From positions 42,804,082 through 42,868,081 of the forward strand of contig JALGQZ010000001.1 of assembly GCA_023105745.1 (NCBI GenBank): a DNA stretch of 64,000 bases, in the 5' to 3' direction. The notes beneath the pieces were generated by a model, which made no database searches, was not told the DNA's origin, and saw only the letters and a list, made by a program, of their open reading frames with translations. This DNA is from Austropuccinia psidii. Taxonomy: Eukaryota; Basidiomycota; Pucciniomycetes; Pucciniales; Sphaerophragmiaceae. The translations under genes were made by a program, and so were the position numbers. Positions 46,549-58,619 of the stretch are shown piece by piece (within the stretch, counting starts at the first letter, position 1; each line of letters starts with the position of its first letter).

Positions 46549-47124
46549 TGTCATTTCCATTGAATTCAATTGAAAATACTTCAATTCCTCATAACTTCCA
46601 AAATAAACACAACACCTCAATTTTAACACACAAATTGATGGTTAACACCACATTTGGTGTGAATTAAATTAAATCTTTGAGGATTTTCAATTTTTGTATT
46701 GAAAATACTGAAAACTTAATTTAAGCTTATTTACAGTTGAGCTACAAACATTTCATCCAGAGTGACCCCACTTTATTTTTTATGAGGAATCCAATGGTGT
46801 GATAATTTCTTTATTTTTATTTATTGGATAAAAAGTTATAATATATTTTATATAACTTTTTACTAAAAATATTTTATTTTCACAATTTTTATTGAAAATT
46901 CATTTCTACTTAATTTTTACAAGTAAAAATATAATTTCATAATTTCAAATTTTATTGTAACTTTATTTTTAAATTATAATTAAATTTTGATTTTTAAATA
47001 TAAATTTGTATTTATATTTCAATTTTTATTTTTATAATGTGAATAAATTTATTCTATTTATATTTTTATCTTAATTTATCATTTGTTGTCTTTTGGGTAT
47101 ATGAAAATACCTCTAAGGCTCACA
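46549..47124 (-). repeat. Element B 5' LTR, second fragment
   Basis: It completes B's 5' LTR, ending CTAAGGCTCACA on the plus strand, followed by TSD TTTTG (47125-47129), the mate of 2468-2472. Confidence 0.9.
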
Positions 47125-47134
47125 TTTTGAAAGA

Positions 47135-47350
47135 ATGGGTCCAAAAACCATTGAAACAAAATTAAGTCCTTACTGGGATGTGCTTCAGGAAAATTGGAAA
47201 TCCCTTTTCCAGTTGTGTGGATTTCCTAGAAGTAAATTGGTTAGGTCTATCCAATGGATGGCTTCATGAATTGAAGAGCTGGAAAAATTTTCAAAGCTAA
47301 GAGAAGCATGGAAAAGAAAGTGCTACTTCCCAGGCTCAAATTACATATGA
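47135..47350 (+). pseudogene. Relic coding segment right of element B
   Basis: From ATG 47135 a frame of protein-like composition (Trp, Cys and Lys-rich, with KLSPYWDVLQENWKSLF) runs to TGA 47267-47269 and continues in the same frame to TGA 47348-47350. The same frame, read across the B insertion site, links to 2421-2472. Probably a decayed transposon or gene fragment; no family recognised. Confidence 0.35.
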
Positions 47351-47363
47351 GATTGAGAATCTG

Positions 47364-47883
47364 TGTGAGCCTGTTAGATATTTATGACATACCAATAAGG
47401 CCGAAAATAACTTTTTATGCAGTTCATTCAGTCTTAAACAGACTTATCAATTGAATTCAAAACAAAAAATAACAAAAACCAAACATAACTCTATTTTGGA
47501 TAAACAAAGTTATAATAATTATTTCATTTTGGATTCTAAACCAAAAATAACCTAGGGTAGACCCATATGGTTTTATACCCCAAAATGGAGATTTCTTATT
47601 TTATTGGAAGATTTAATAATCTTAAAGTACAATTGAAACTTTTTTAATTTTTTTTGGAATTGTTAAATTTAAGCTTAAATAAGATTAAATTTAAAGTTTC
47701 ATAAGGTTTATTAAAACTTACCAAAATTTTAGTTGAAATTGAGTTGTTGTGTATATTTACTGAATTGGCTAAGGATTCGCCATACAGAGTGTAAATCCAG
47801 TGAGTTCAATTTACAAAGGATTAAGGCCATATTATAGCTTTAAATGAATAAAAGGGAAAAATCCACACAGAAAGGTGGGACAA
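47364..47883 (+). repeat. Element F 5' LTR, first fragment
   Basis: It starts TGTGAGCCTGTTAG and aligns with the start of solo LTR E at 25067. It is interrupted at 47883 by solo LTR G (TSD GACAA, 47879-47883 and 49420-49424). Confidence 0.85.
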
Positions 47884-49419
47884 TGTCACAACCACAAAGA
47901 ATGACCCTCCTCAATTGGTGTTGCGGCAATCCCAGCCTGAAACCAAGTTGGGGCCAATTGGTCACACCATATCTTTTATGGCCAATTGGCCCCCTCTTGT
48001 GCTCTATGGCCTTTTTGTCATAGCACTTTTCCCCTGGTCAACTTCCACCTCACCAACCCCCAGGCCTTTATCTTTGTTTTTGGGGCTGGGGGTCCTTTCA
48101 GTATTCCAGGGGTCTAAGGACCCTCTAGCCACCATCAGGCCTCCTGGCCCAACCCCTTATATTAGGGGGGTTTTGGGCCGCTTAGGCCCCCTATGGCCTC
48201 TACGGCCCATGGTTCATGGGCCCTTTAGGCCCCTTCTGGCCTAATACAATGAGGCTGTCCACTAGCCCGCAAGGGCAGGTGGGCCCACCTGAGCCAGTCT
48301 TTGACCATGGACCCCAGTCCACCAATTTTGGCCAAAAACTAAAAGAACCACCTGTGGCCCATTTTCAGCCATGGCCTCTGGTAACCCCCAGAGTCCACAA
48401 GCTCAGCTCAAATCCACTCTTCCACTCAGCTCAAGGGGAAGATTTCCCATTCCTCCATGCACCCCATACTCAAGGATGCAGGAGTGGTGCATATATGGTA
48501 TTATATACCATTATGCACCATTTTTTCTCAGCAATCCAATGGTGACCCTTTCAGGACCCAATTCCTTGATTCCGAATCAAGGTCCCAAAATCCATCACCA
48601 ATTTCAAAGGAGGACTCTTCAGCTTGTCAGTCTGGCAATCCATGGCGGCTATCAGAAGACCATGTCAGGACCCCAACCACCTGGCCCTGCAGGAGTTGGG
48701 CTGAAAATTCTTTCAGGATTATTCCAAGGGCCATTCTAAGAGGTTATTCATGGTTCAATCAGTTGTCAAAACAGCAAGTACTTCAATACTCCTTGGAAAA
48801 CTCAATTGGTCCATACAGACAGCAAGCAATCATACCTGTATTTCCTTAGCCCAATTGGGCCAATTCATAGTCCACTGTGGGAATTCACTCACATAGTTCA
48901 ATTTTCAAGTTGGCCAGAACTGTATTGACCCAATTCAGCCAATAAAGCCGGATGATTCACCTTCCAGAATCAGCCTCTCAGTTTTTCACATATACTGGCC
49001 ACCTTTCATCACCTGGGGACCTTTTCCCCAGTTAATTAATATATTGGATTTATTTTTGTCCTTATTTTCTTTTACCTTATTAAAGTAAATACTGATAATA
49101 TGAAGTCAGTCATTTGAACCTTTTCTTATTTGCCTGTCAGTGGATATTGGTGGTCATATCCTTTACTAATTCCATTGTTCTTTCTGGCAGGTTGAAACAG
49201 TGAATTGAGGATTCATTTGGTTGGCTCTTTGGCTTTTGGCTTCTTATTATCCCGGCCATTGGGTTCTTTTTCTTTTATCCTTGGCATACTTTTTTTACCC
49301 TTTTATTCTTCTTTTAAGAAATATATTCTTCTATTCTTTTACTCTTTTGGAGCCCTCCAAGTGAGTTCTTCATTCCTGAGTGCCAGGCCACTCTTACTTT
49401 CATAAGAGCCCCTGTGACA
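47884..49419 (+). mobile_element. Solo LTR G, H/I-type, inside the F LTR
   Basis: A 1536-bp LTR, TGTCACAACC...CCCTGTGACA, with a perfect GACAA duplication. It shares with the I LTR a GC-rich middle (many GGCC and CCCC runs), CACATATACTGGC, the GGGGACCTTTTCCCC stem-loop and an AGTTAATTAATATA site. ORFs inside it (47915-48849) overlap in several frames and are not genes. Confidence 0.9.
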
Positions 49420-49424
49420 GACAA

Positions 49425-50985
49425 AGGAAAAAGGCCAAATAGAGGTTGGGTACCCAGCCTTTTGGATCTTCAAGGACTCAGTTAATGTTTTTAAACCTTC
49501 TTTAAAATTTAAGATTAGATTTTGATCCAACCTTAAAGCTTAAACTGGTTTTATCCCAAATTTGGACAGGAATTTCAAGCTGCCAAAGGGTAAATCCCAA
49601 TATGAAAGCTTTTAATAAAGCTTTTAAGAAATTTCAAAGATTAAACAAGCCTAAAACTTTAACTTTCTAAGTGTTAAACCCTTATCAAAAGTTGAGTTTT
49701 GGTGTGTATTGCTATTTTATGGGGAAAATTAGCAATAACTTCAAAAATTCATCAAAAATCCATTTCTTAGTGGATTTTCTTGAAGATTTCACACAGCTTA
49801 CAATTCAATTTTATGTGTGTATGAATTAAATTATATGTATATTTTTTTAAACAGGTTTAATTGGTAATTAGCCTTGAAATTAACATTTTCAATTATAGCA
49901 TAAGAAAACTGGAATTTCTTTAAAAATTAATTAAAAAATCAGTCTACAAGATTTCTACTTGAAAATTTATTTTTAATGTTTTCATGTGATGAAATTTAAT
50001 AAAAAAATAAACTTTTTTTTTCATTTAAGCTTAAAATAAATAATCCAAAAGAGGATCAAAGCTACTTGGAGTCAAGAATAACACTGGTAGCTTTAAAATG
50101 GAATTAAAAATAAGCTATCTTAAGCTAAGAACATTATTTTTAAGCATGGTTTTTCAGTTTGGACATTAGAACAACCTTTATGTCCATTATGAATCACGAG
50201 AGCTGCTCTGAAGGAATAAAAAGAGCCTTTACATCACTGTTTTTGCCAATAACCAATTATCATTCTAATCCTATTAGAAATTTAAACAGGTAAAGTTTTA
50301 TTAAATATAAAATACTATCATTAAGGTATTTATTAAGAGTTTTATTTTTTATCAATGTTAAATTAAAGAATTGAAATAATAGAAATTAGATTATTGTTGT
50401 AATAACCAATAATAAATTTTATTATATAAATTATTGTCTTAAATATCTTCTAAAATACACAAATTCCTCTTAAAAACTGATAAATATTATTTTTCCCCAT
50501 AAATAACTGTTTTGTATCTTAAAATATTGATTTTTGAAATGTTTTTAGCTTATAAGCATTATTTGATATAATAACTTTTTTGTTTGACTTGCTGTATTCA
50601 ATAAATATTATAAGGAAGTTTTCTTTGAAATTCTATATACTTTGTTATCTAGTATTAGTTTGTTCATATAGGACTTCTTTCTGCACAATGTGTGTGATAT
50701 TTATTTTTTATAAATAATATTTATATTATTTATAAGTGGTTAAATATTATCATTTACCACATATAGTTGTCCCAGTCAGAGCTTTATACATTCTTATTGT
50801 TATAATGATCAGTGACTATAATAACAATATAAAAATTATAATTCATTGTAATTATCAAATTATTTTAAATAAATATATTGATTTGTGGCTATAATATATA
50901 ATTATATTATATTTTCTACTGAGGACAGTCATAGTACTCTTGATACTTGTTACTATTATCAAGAGTCTCATAGAAACACCTTACA
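49425..50985 (+). repeat. Element F 5' LTR, second fragment
   Basis: It resumes after G and ends CACCTTACA at 50985. The primer site TGGGGCTTGTCC follows at 50988-50999, two bases from the LTR end, as in A-C. Confidence 0.85.
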
Positions 50986-50999
50986 TTTGGGGCTTGTCC

Positions 51000-51519
51000 A
51001 TGATTTTAACCAATTTTCTGGGACATAAATCATATTCTAGACCTTATTTTACTGTTTTTTGATGTAAAATTGCCATGTTTACTTTAATTTTGTCTTTTTT
51101 GGGACCCATCCCTTAGTAATAATGCTTATAATATTAATAAATATATTTTCTTAATAATATTGTTTGAAACAATATACTATTGAGTGATTTGGAATAAACT
51201 TCTATTGTCTAACTAATGGCTTTTTCACATCACAGACTTGAAATTTATTCTTTGAGCTATTCTAGTATGAAGTGAATAATAATACAATTTTAATTAATAA
51301 TTTATAAATTGAATAATTATTATTTATTTAAAGAAAATAAAAAATTCTAAAAGTTAAAAATCTTTACTTAAAAACATCTCTCTTTACTCTTTAGACATTT
51401 CTCATTATTTTTGACATGATTTTCCATAAATTACATTAAAAAACATTATCCAATAAGCTGAGTTAATAAGCTATTTTGTATGCTTCAATGAAATAACTTA
51501 TTTTTCCTGTTTTCTCTAG
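51000..51519 (+). other. Element F leader, AT-rich
   Basis: AT-rich untranslated leader. It shares ATGGCTTTTTCACATC (about 51218) with the same region of A (about 4661) and ends in TTTTCTCTAG, an acceptor-like site directly before TGTC, as in A and C. No gene seen. Confidence 0.5.
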
Positions 51520-52722
51520 TGTCATCTATCAGAGAAAGCTCATCTTACTCTAGTGCCTCAGAGTCAAGTATTGAAATTCAAACCAGACAAGAACCAAGGG
51601 GTTTAATGACAAAATAAGCCTTGAGAGGCCCAGCAGGTGAACTAAATCCATTTCTTTGGCTAATTCACTCTAAATAGACGTGAAATTACTTCTAATAGAA
51701 GTGGAAGAAATTACTCCATCCAATCAAATGGATCTGGACCAGGAAATTCAAGTCATAAGTCAAAAAGATAAGAATGTCAGCCCAGAGGAGAGGCACAAAT
51801 GGAATATTCCAGAACTTCAAACAGTTCCAAAAGGTTAGCCAGCACCTTTGAGACTCTTATTGAGAGTCCAGAAGCTGGCATAACTGCTATTAATGTTGTC
51901 AGACCTGAACCATTTCCAACAGGAAACAATAGATATATACCAGTATCAGTACAAGAAATGGTTTATGGCAGCAAAGCAACAGGAGTGGGAACTTCTGCCA
52001 AGTCTTTGGATAGAAACAATGAACTCTTATGTTAAAGTGAAGAATCTAATGGGCCAAGAAAAGACAGAGGATATTCTGAGGGGTTGGAAACCCATGTCTT
52101 GAAAAGGACAAGTCCAACAGATAAAAGCTTGGTTGAAAAACCAAAGTGTGTTCTCAGAGGACCAGAAGAAGTTGGCCCAAGGAAAGGACAACATTCCAGT
52201 GGAAGATTCTCAAGCCTCCACCTCAAAAAGTGCCAACCAAACAAGGACAAGCCATCCCCAAAGATCAATAAGAAGGGCAAGCAAAAGGTAAAGGGAAAGG
52301 CAAAGTCCAAGTGTAACAAGCCTTACCCACAGAATTACAGAATTTCAAAGGGAGCAAAGACAGCCATGGTGAATTTGCTCAATATGGAAAGAACTCTGAT
52401 AGAATTCAAAAACAAGAAGGAGGAAAGAATGAACCAATCCTTTCCAAAGAAATAGACCTTGTAAAATTGTAACAAAGAAATTTTGGCAAAGATTAACAAT
52501 TTTGAGTATATACAACAAAAGTTGGGTAGAGAAATTTTACAAGTAAAAGAGACACAAAAGACCATTATTGGTCTAAAAATTGTAAATAAAGACAATATTT
52601 TGTCTTTGAAACTGTGCTATTCCATACCAATCATACCAGTATCAAGCTTACCAAATGTAAAAAAAAGAGATGAGAATGAAATTAAGGAAAACTCTCAAGA
52701 GGAAAATCAAATTTCAGAATAA
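51520..52722 (+). pseudogene. Element F ORF1/gag remnant
   Basis: After the TCTAG/TGTC acceptor a first-exon-like stretch (51520-51615) is followed by ORF1 sequence at 51893-52102 (WFMAAKQQEWE, MNSYVKVKNLMGQEKT, GWKPMS) and, after a frameshift near 52100, by the conserved tail in 52084-52455 (KPYPQNYRISK, MERTLIEFKNKKEE). The overlapping -1 frame (51799-52035) is closed by a stop at 52033. Gag ORF2 survives only as a short piece (52483-52722) before the tandem repeats begin. No zinc knuckle or protease. Confidence 0.65.
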
Positions 52723-52724
52723 CT

Positions 52725-53430
52725 TTGGAAATGAAAATGGGAATTGGGGAATAACTCCAGAGGTGAAAATAGGAATTAGGTAATAACTCAGGGGAAAATT
52801 GAGGAATAACTCCCAAGAAGAAAATCGAATTGAGGAATAAATCTGGAAATGAAAATAGGAATTACCGAATTACTCTGGAGTGAAAATAGGAATCAGGGAA
52901 TAACTCAAAAAATAAAAATAGGAATTATGGAAGAACTCCCAAGAAGAAAATAAAATTGTGGAATAACTCTGGAAATGAACATAGGAATTAGGGAATAACT
53001 CCAGAGATGGAAATAGGAATTAGGGAATAACTACAGAGATGGAAATAGGAATTAGGGAATAACTCTTAAGGTGAAAAGAGGAATTAGGGAATAACTTTGA
53101 GATGAACAGTGGAAATAGGAATTAGGAAATAACTCCAGATATGGACATAGGAAGTAGGGAATCACTCTGAATATGGAAATATGAGTTAGGGAATAACTAC
53201 AGAAATGTAAATAGGAATTAGGGAGTGCCTCTGAAGATGGAAATAGGAGTTAGGGAACAACTACAGAAATGAAAATAGGAATGGGGAAATAACTCTAGAG
53301 ATGGAAATAGGAATTAGGGAAGAACTTTGGAAATAAAAATTGGAATTAGGGAATAACTATGAAAATTGAAATAGGAATTAGGGAAAAACTTTGGAGATGG
53401 AAATAGAAATTTGGAAATGATGCTTAAGAA
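52725..53430 (+). repeat. Degenerate minisatellite, about 32-bp unit
   Basis: About 20 diverged copies of a unit containing GGAAATAGGAATTAGGGAATA and ACTCCAGAGAT. Many spacings are 32-33 bp with variation. It replaces the place where gag and protease would be in element F. No long ORF crosses it. Confidence 0.85.
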
Positions 53431-54128
53431 GGAAATCAAATTTCAGAACTCTGAAACTAGGTAGATCAAACTATAAAGAAGTCCTACAGCATAATCAATA
53501 ATATTAAAAGCTTCAACCAGAAGAATTTCAATTACAATAGAAAATACAAGCTTCCTCACATTTTTCAAATCTAATGGCAGTGAACTCAATAACAAAAAAC
53601 TGTATTTTACCCACTTTCTCCACTTCAAAGAGAAATATCACCAGCTAAATTCTCTCAAAGGTATCATATGACTAGACAAAATCTCAATTATCAGACGCTG
53701 TATTTTATCCACTTTTGTTGCAAAAATAAACACTCACCAACCAAATTATCTCAATGAAATCACATGATTTTGATATGACAAAACTCTCATCAGACAAATT
53801 CTCTCAATGAAATCACATGATTTTGATAAGACAAAACACCACCAGAAAAATTATCTCAGCAAAAATGTAACAAAGACACCAAAACTAAAAGTCTCACCAG
53901 CTAAAACATGTCAACTATTATTTTTCTAAGTCCCCTGTTTTGAGAAGCTCTATGGAGGCCCAAAAGGTATCAATAGAGGTATTCTCTCCCTCATTTTCCA
54001 AGAAAAACAATTGAAAATTTCCCATTATTGAGGATCAAAAACATCCCTGAATTAGCAGGATATCTAGAGTAGTAGTAGTTTAACCATAGTGAAAAGCTCA
54101 GTAGCCTTTCTCAGAAGCTTGGTATTAG
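53431..54128. repeat. Low-complexity region with a short duplicated unit
   Basis: No gene seen. Two to three copies of AATCACATGATTTTGATA-type units about 57 bp apart occur at about 53740-53870, with related CACCAG...AAATTMTCTCA motifs from 53630. The region ends at the TGTAAG boundary of element L. Confidence 0.6.
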
Positions 54129-55989
54129 TGTAAGATGTGTCTATGAAGTTGTTGATAATATTAATATTAATCAAAAATACTATGACTGCTCTTATGAAGT
54201 ATAATAATAAAATTATTAGACCCACAATTTAAGAACTTAATTAATTAATTATTTCTTTTACTTTCTATACACTACTAGTAATTGTCTACAAGAATCAATT
54301 ACAAGAATTATTGAAATAATGAAGTTATTTTAATATATAATTATCTTTTACAAGAATAATTTAAAACATTTTATTTAATAAAAAAAATAGTAGAGAAAAA
54401 TATTAAGAATTAATTATAAAACACTCACTAATACTCATTGAACCTTGGAAAGAATATGGTAGAGAGATTTGATGGATAAATTGTGGATTTAAGGAATCAA
54501 AATTGATTTATAACAATATTAAAACAATAGAAAGTTGATTTCTATTATTTCAGGTCTTTCTTATTCATTCTGAAGGAATAAAAAACATAAGAAAATATTT
54601 AACTAATACTTGTTAGTAACAAAGATATCATTGGATAAGAAGATTATTTGGAAAAAAAAAGGAAGCCTCTTTTAAGTTAATAAAAGCTCACAAAGGAATT
54701 CCAGAGAGCAAACTGCAAAGCCAGTGAGTGAGAAAACAATAATCCTTTTTGAATTATTAATTTCATCATCTGATGTCACATAAGATGATCATAATTACTT
54801 AATTAATGCTTTCATGTGACTAACAACCCATTGATGGTTAGGAATAAAGGGAGTAACAACTGTCAATCTTCTTTTATATCAAAAATAAACATTAATTTCT
54901 CAAATTTCTTAATGTTATTAGAAATTTCATCACAAGTTGTATTTTCTGTGAATTTTTGAATATTCAGTGTTTTATGTGGAATCATCAAAAATGGAATGTA
55001 AGTAAAACTTTTAATTTTACTTATGAAACCATAATAACTAATTTATGTATTCTTTATGAGTCATACCACTCTCCATTTTTACTTAAATTTTCAGAAAAAT
55101 TAATCAAGAAATTTATTTTCAATGAAATTTTGAAGTTTTTACCTCATTTCTATGTAGAATCACATATAGCACAGTATAGCAGGTTTCTATGAGGTAAATC
55201 AATGGATACTATTCCAAAAAGGGTTTTAATTACTCATTTAAGGTTTATAAATGGAAAATCATTAAGACTTGACATGGTTACAGGAGTCTAAGTTTCTCTT
55301 TACGTCTTTGTCATCTCAAAATAACAGCTTATTTGCAACTTCCTTATGATCTAATGAGAGTTTCAACTTGGTAACTAGGTTCCCAAAAGGCTTAATATAC
55401 TAATTGGGGGATGATCAGCCATGTATCCAAGATTTAGAGCTATCCGAGCCTCAGAGGTCTCAGAAGTTGGGTACACTTGCTCTCTTTGATGTCTTTTGCC
55501 CCCCTTGACTATTTTTCAAGTCAAGATAGAAATACAGGCTTCGAGACTGATATCCACTATGGGTGTATCAAAACTGTATGTAAGAATACCATAATATTAA
55601 ATTCCACAAGCATGCATAACACTATTCTTAGTGTATATGTAGCATGGGATTTCTCACATTCCCATTATTTTGGTGTGAAATTGAGAAAAACAAATATTTT
55701 CACAATTCTTTTCTGTGGTATTGAAGTATTTTCCATATTACCACCCCATAGAGTTAACTTAAGCTTATTCACTCTATGAAGCTACACTAGGCAAAGTTTT
55801 GTGTAGAATCCAAATCTGGCCTTAAATCCATGAATTTTCTTACTCACAAAGAGGTTATTTATCTTTTCTGATTTTAAAAATGATGAATTTTGAATATATG
55901 CATTACTTATGGGTTATGCATAGTTCCAAATTTATTTCAAAGACAATTGTGGCCTATTTAAGTATGTAAAACATACCTCAATTCTCACA
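54129..55989 (-). repeat. Element L 3' LTR (1861 bp)
   Basis: On the plus strand it begins TGTAAGATGTGTCTATG and ends ATTCTCACA. It aligns in reverse with A's LTRs (1855 and 1925 bp) with many substitutions, so it is an old copy. Confidence 0.85.
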
Positions 55990-56366
55990 TTCCCTCCTAC
56001 CAAAAAATAAAATTGTACCACATTTTCATTAATGATATTTAAGAAGAAAAAGGCCCCAAAGGGGGTTAATTTCCACTGTCCAACCTCTTTACATTACTCA
56101 GGTCAAGTAATTTAAAGCACAATTATAGAAATATTCATGCTTCTGGCCTTATTTTATGTTTAAATCTTCTCAAGAGCTTATCTGATTCTCCCAGCCATTC
56201 ATATTCATGTACTGAATTTCTATATCTGACAAGATATTCTCTTTGATTTTTACCACTAAGTCTCCTTTCTTTATCTTTTGTCTTCACTCTGTTCCACTGG
56301 TGGTATAGTTAAAGGAGTTGGGCTCCTTAAGGAAAACAATTCTTTGTCAGCTGGTTGGAAACCATG
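55990..56366 (-). pseudogene. Element L polypurine tract and Pol C-terminus
   Basis: Next to the LTR lies a reversed purine tract (GGTAGGAGGGAA on minus). The minus strand then encodes pieces of the chromodomain tail and QPADKELFSLRSPTPLTIPPVEQ, which matches 20770-20850 of A. It is cut at 56366 by element I. Confidence 0.8.
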
Positions 56367-57878
56367 TGTAATAACCCCCCAATGGGTGTTTAGGGAAAAT
56401 ACAGCCTGACCTAATTTATGGACAATTGGCCATATCATCAGTTTTATGGCCAATTGCCCGCTTTTGGTGTTTTATGGCCTTTGGGCCATATCCTTCAATT
56501 ATTGGCCTCTGGCCAATTCTCCACCTCACCACCCCAGGTCAATATCCTTGTTTTGGGCCTGGGGGTCATTCTGCCTTCCAGGAGCCTCTGGCCCACCCCC
56601 TTTGATTAGGGGGTCTATGGCCTTTTTGGCCCACAGTCCACAGTCTGTGGGACCTTTAGGCCCCTTTTGGCCCAAATCCAATGATACCAAAACGGGCCAA
56701 GGGGGCAGTCCACTAGCCCCCAAGGCCAAGTGGGCCCACCTGAGCCCATTTTGGCCCCAAATCCCAAGAATCCCAAAAATGGCCAAAAATACCACAGGAC
56801 CTCAATATGGCCAAGAAACACAGATTGACCATAATCGACAATGGCCTCTGGCAACCACCAGGGGCCACCAGCTCAGTTCCAGCAAGGATTCCCCTCAATT
56901 GAGGGGAATACCTTTCCTTCTTTAATGTACCCTGTACCAAAGGATCCAGGTGTAGTGCATATATGGTATAATATACCATGATGCACCATTTTTGCTCAGA
57001 AATCCAATGGTGATGTTTGCAGGACCCAAATATGTCATTTCAAGTCAAGTCTCCAAATTCATCACCCATTTCAAAGGAAGACTTTTCAGTCATCCAGTCT
57101 TGCAATCCCCAATAGCTACCAGAAGACCATTTGAGGACCCCAACCACCTGGCCTTGCAGGAGTTGGGTTGTTATTTCATTGCAGGATCATTCAAGGGGTA
57201 ATTTCAAGAAGTTATCAATAATTCAATCAGATGTCAAGGCATCAAGCACTTCAGTATTCCTTGGACAACTCAATTGGTCCATAAAGGCTGTATTAAAGCA
57301 ACCTGTATGGCCTTGGCCCATTTGGGCCAATTCATATACCACTGTGGGAATTCATTCACACAGTTTAATTATCAATATGGCCAGCTCTATATTGACCCAA
57401 AACACTCAATAAAGCTGGGTGATAAATCCTCCAGGATCAGTCTTCAGATTTTCACATATACTGGCTACCTTTTCTTCCCTGGGGACCTTTTCCCCACTGA
57501 CTTGATATATTGGATTTATTTTTATCCTTATTTTCTTCTGTAATTCTTAGATTAAATACTGATAATCCTAAGTAAGTCATTTGTACCTTTTTCTTTGCCT
57601 GCAAGTAGATATTGGCGGTAATATCCTTTACTAATTACATTTTCATTTCTGGAAGGTTGAAGAAGTCAATTGAGGATTAATTTGGTTGGCTCTTTGGCTT
57701 TCTCTTATTATCTTTGGCATCTGGCTTCCTTCTTATTTTGGCATATATTGTATTGCTTCCTTTTTCTCTCAAAGAAGTATACTATTCTTTATTTCTTTAT
57801 TATTTTGGAGCCATCCAAGTCAGCTCTTGATTCCTGAGTGTCAGGCCACTCTTGTCCTCAACAAGAGCCCCTGTGACA
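56367..57878 (+). repeat. Element I 5' LTR (1512 bp)
   Basis: TGTAATAACCCCCC...CCCTGTGACA. It has the same GC-rich middle, TATA-like CACATATACTGGC, GGGGACCTTTTCCCC stem-loop and GAGCCCCTGTGACA end as solo LTR G. ORFs inside (56418-57543) are LTR sequence, not genes. Confidence 0.88.
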
Positions 57879-58619
57879 TTATATTAACCAACTCATAGTT
57901 TCTTTCCATTCTATTCATTAATTCTTTATAATTGCATTCACTCATTTAATTGAAATTTTGACTCTTTAATGCTTATGAATTTTATGATTTATCATAACTT
58001 CTAAATTTTCTCTGACTCATTCCTCATTCTTGAAGATTGAAAACTGATCCATTTCTATTTTTTATTTTTCTCTTTTAAATCTTCAATTTAAATCATAAAT
58101 TCTTTTCAAATGATAATTCAGGTCTCATTTTATTCTTTAATTGATTTTCAAATTGGTCATCAAGATTATTCAGACACGTTCTTCATATCAGGATTCAATT
58201 GGATTTATTCTTCAAGAATTTTCATTTAAGGAAGAATTAACTTCATTTAGATTTGATTGACTAATTTGACTTAAAATTAAATTTGAATTAAAGAAATTTG
58301 ATTGACCTGAAGATTATTAATTTTGCTGAATTTTTCAAATCAAGATTTTTGACATAAATTGATGTTTCCTCAAGAATTAATTGGATTGATTTTCTCAAAG
58401 ATTTTGATTTGATTGAATTGACATATTGATTGATTGTCTTCAAGACTTCATTTGATATTTGATTGATTGACGCACCTGAAGAATTTTCATTTGATTAATT
58501 CCTTTTTCTCAATATTTGATTTTGATTTTGACTTAAAGCTTTATTTTTGAATTGCCTCAAGGTTACCATCCTCAAATTTTGATTTATTATTCATTTTATT
58601 TCATATTATTCCTGAAATC
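57879..58619 (+). other. Element I leader
   Basis: It starts TTATATTAACCAACTC with no TGG primer site. Its reverse complement AGTTGGTTAATATA differs at two positions from the AGTTAATTAATATA site in the sister LTR G. GATTGATT-rich sequence follows at 58200-58600. No gene seen. Confidence 0.6.

Larger units (their letters stand above)
2473..47124 (-). mobile_element. Element B: outermost Ty3/Gypsy chromodomain retrotransposon, opened by four insertions
   Basis: Both termini are LTR ends (TGTAAG at left and GGCTCACA at right when read on the plus strand) flanked by a perfect 5-bp duplication, TTTTG, at 2468-2472 and 47125-47129. Coding order on the minus strand is ORF1, gag, protease, RT, RNase H, integrase, chromodomain. 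Subtracting nested elements A, E, K and C with their duplications leaves about 9.8 kb, matching A and C after the same correction. Its 5' LTR is at the right and its 3' LTR at the left. It must be the oldest member of the stack because it contains all the others. Stops and frameshifts through pol make it inactive. Confidence 0.93.
47364..54128 (+). mobile_element. Element F: degenerate Gypsy-like element, 5' part only
   Basis: A 5' LTR (47364-50985, split by solo LTR G) ends CTTACA and is followed by a TGG primer site and decayed ORF1/gag sequence. Protease and pol are not found; instead there are degenerate tandem repeats to 54128, where element L begins. No 3' LTR or right duplication is in the window; the left 5 bp are ATCTG. 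The LTR family is that of solo LTR E. Confidence 0.75.
54129..56366 (-). mobile_element. Element L: 3' end of an A-family element
   Basis: The reverse complement matches A's 3' LTR and the end of its pol. The LTR end abuts a 5-bp flank ATTAG (54124-54128), whose mate is not in the window. The rest of the element is missing because element I begins at 56367 within L's pol. Confidence 0.85.

Noticed and set aside
47915..48849. Four overlapping plus-strand ORFs of 109-130 codons
   Set aside because: They lie inside solo LTR G, and similar sequence in the I LTR has different frames open, so there is no protein constraint.
52725..53430. Possible CRISPR-like repeat array
   Set aside because: Units are contiguous degenerate tandem repeats without unique spacers, and the DNA is fungal.
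56367..57878. Second solo LTR of the G type
   Set aside because: It is followed by a leader, H-like gag and protease, so it is the 5' LTR of a partial element rather than a solo LTR.
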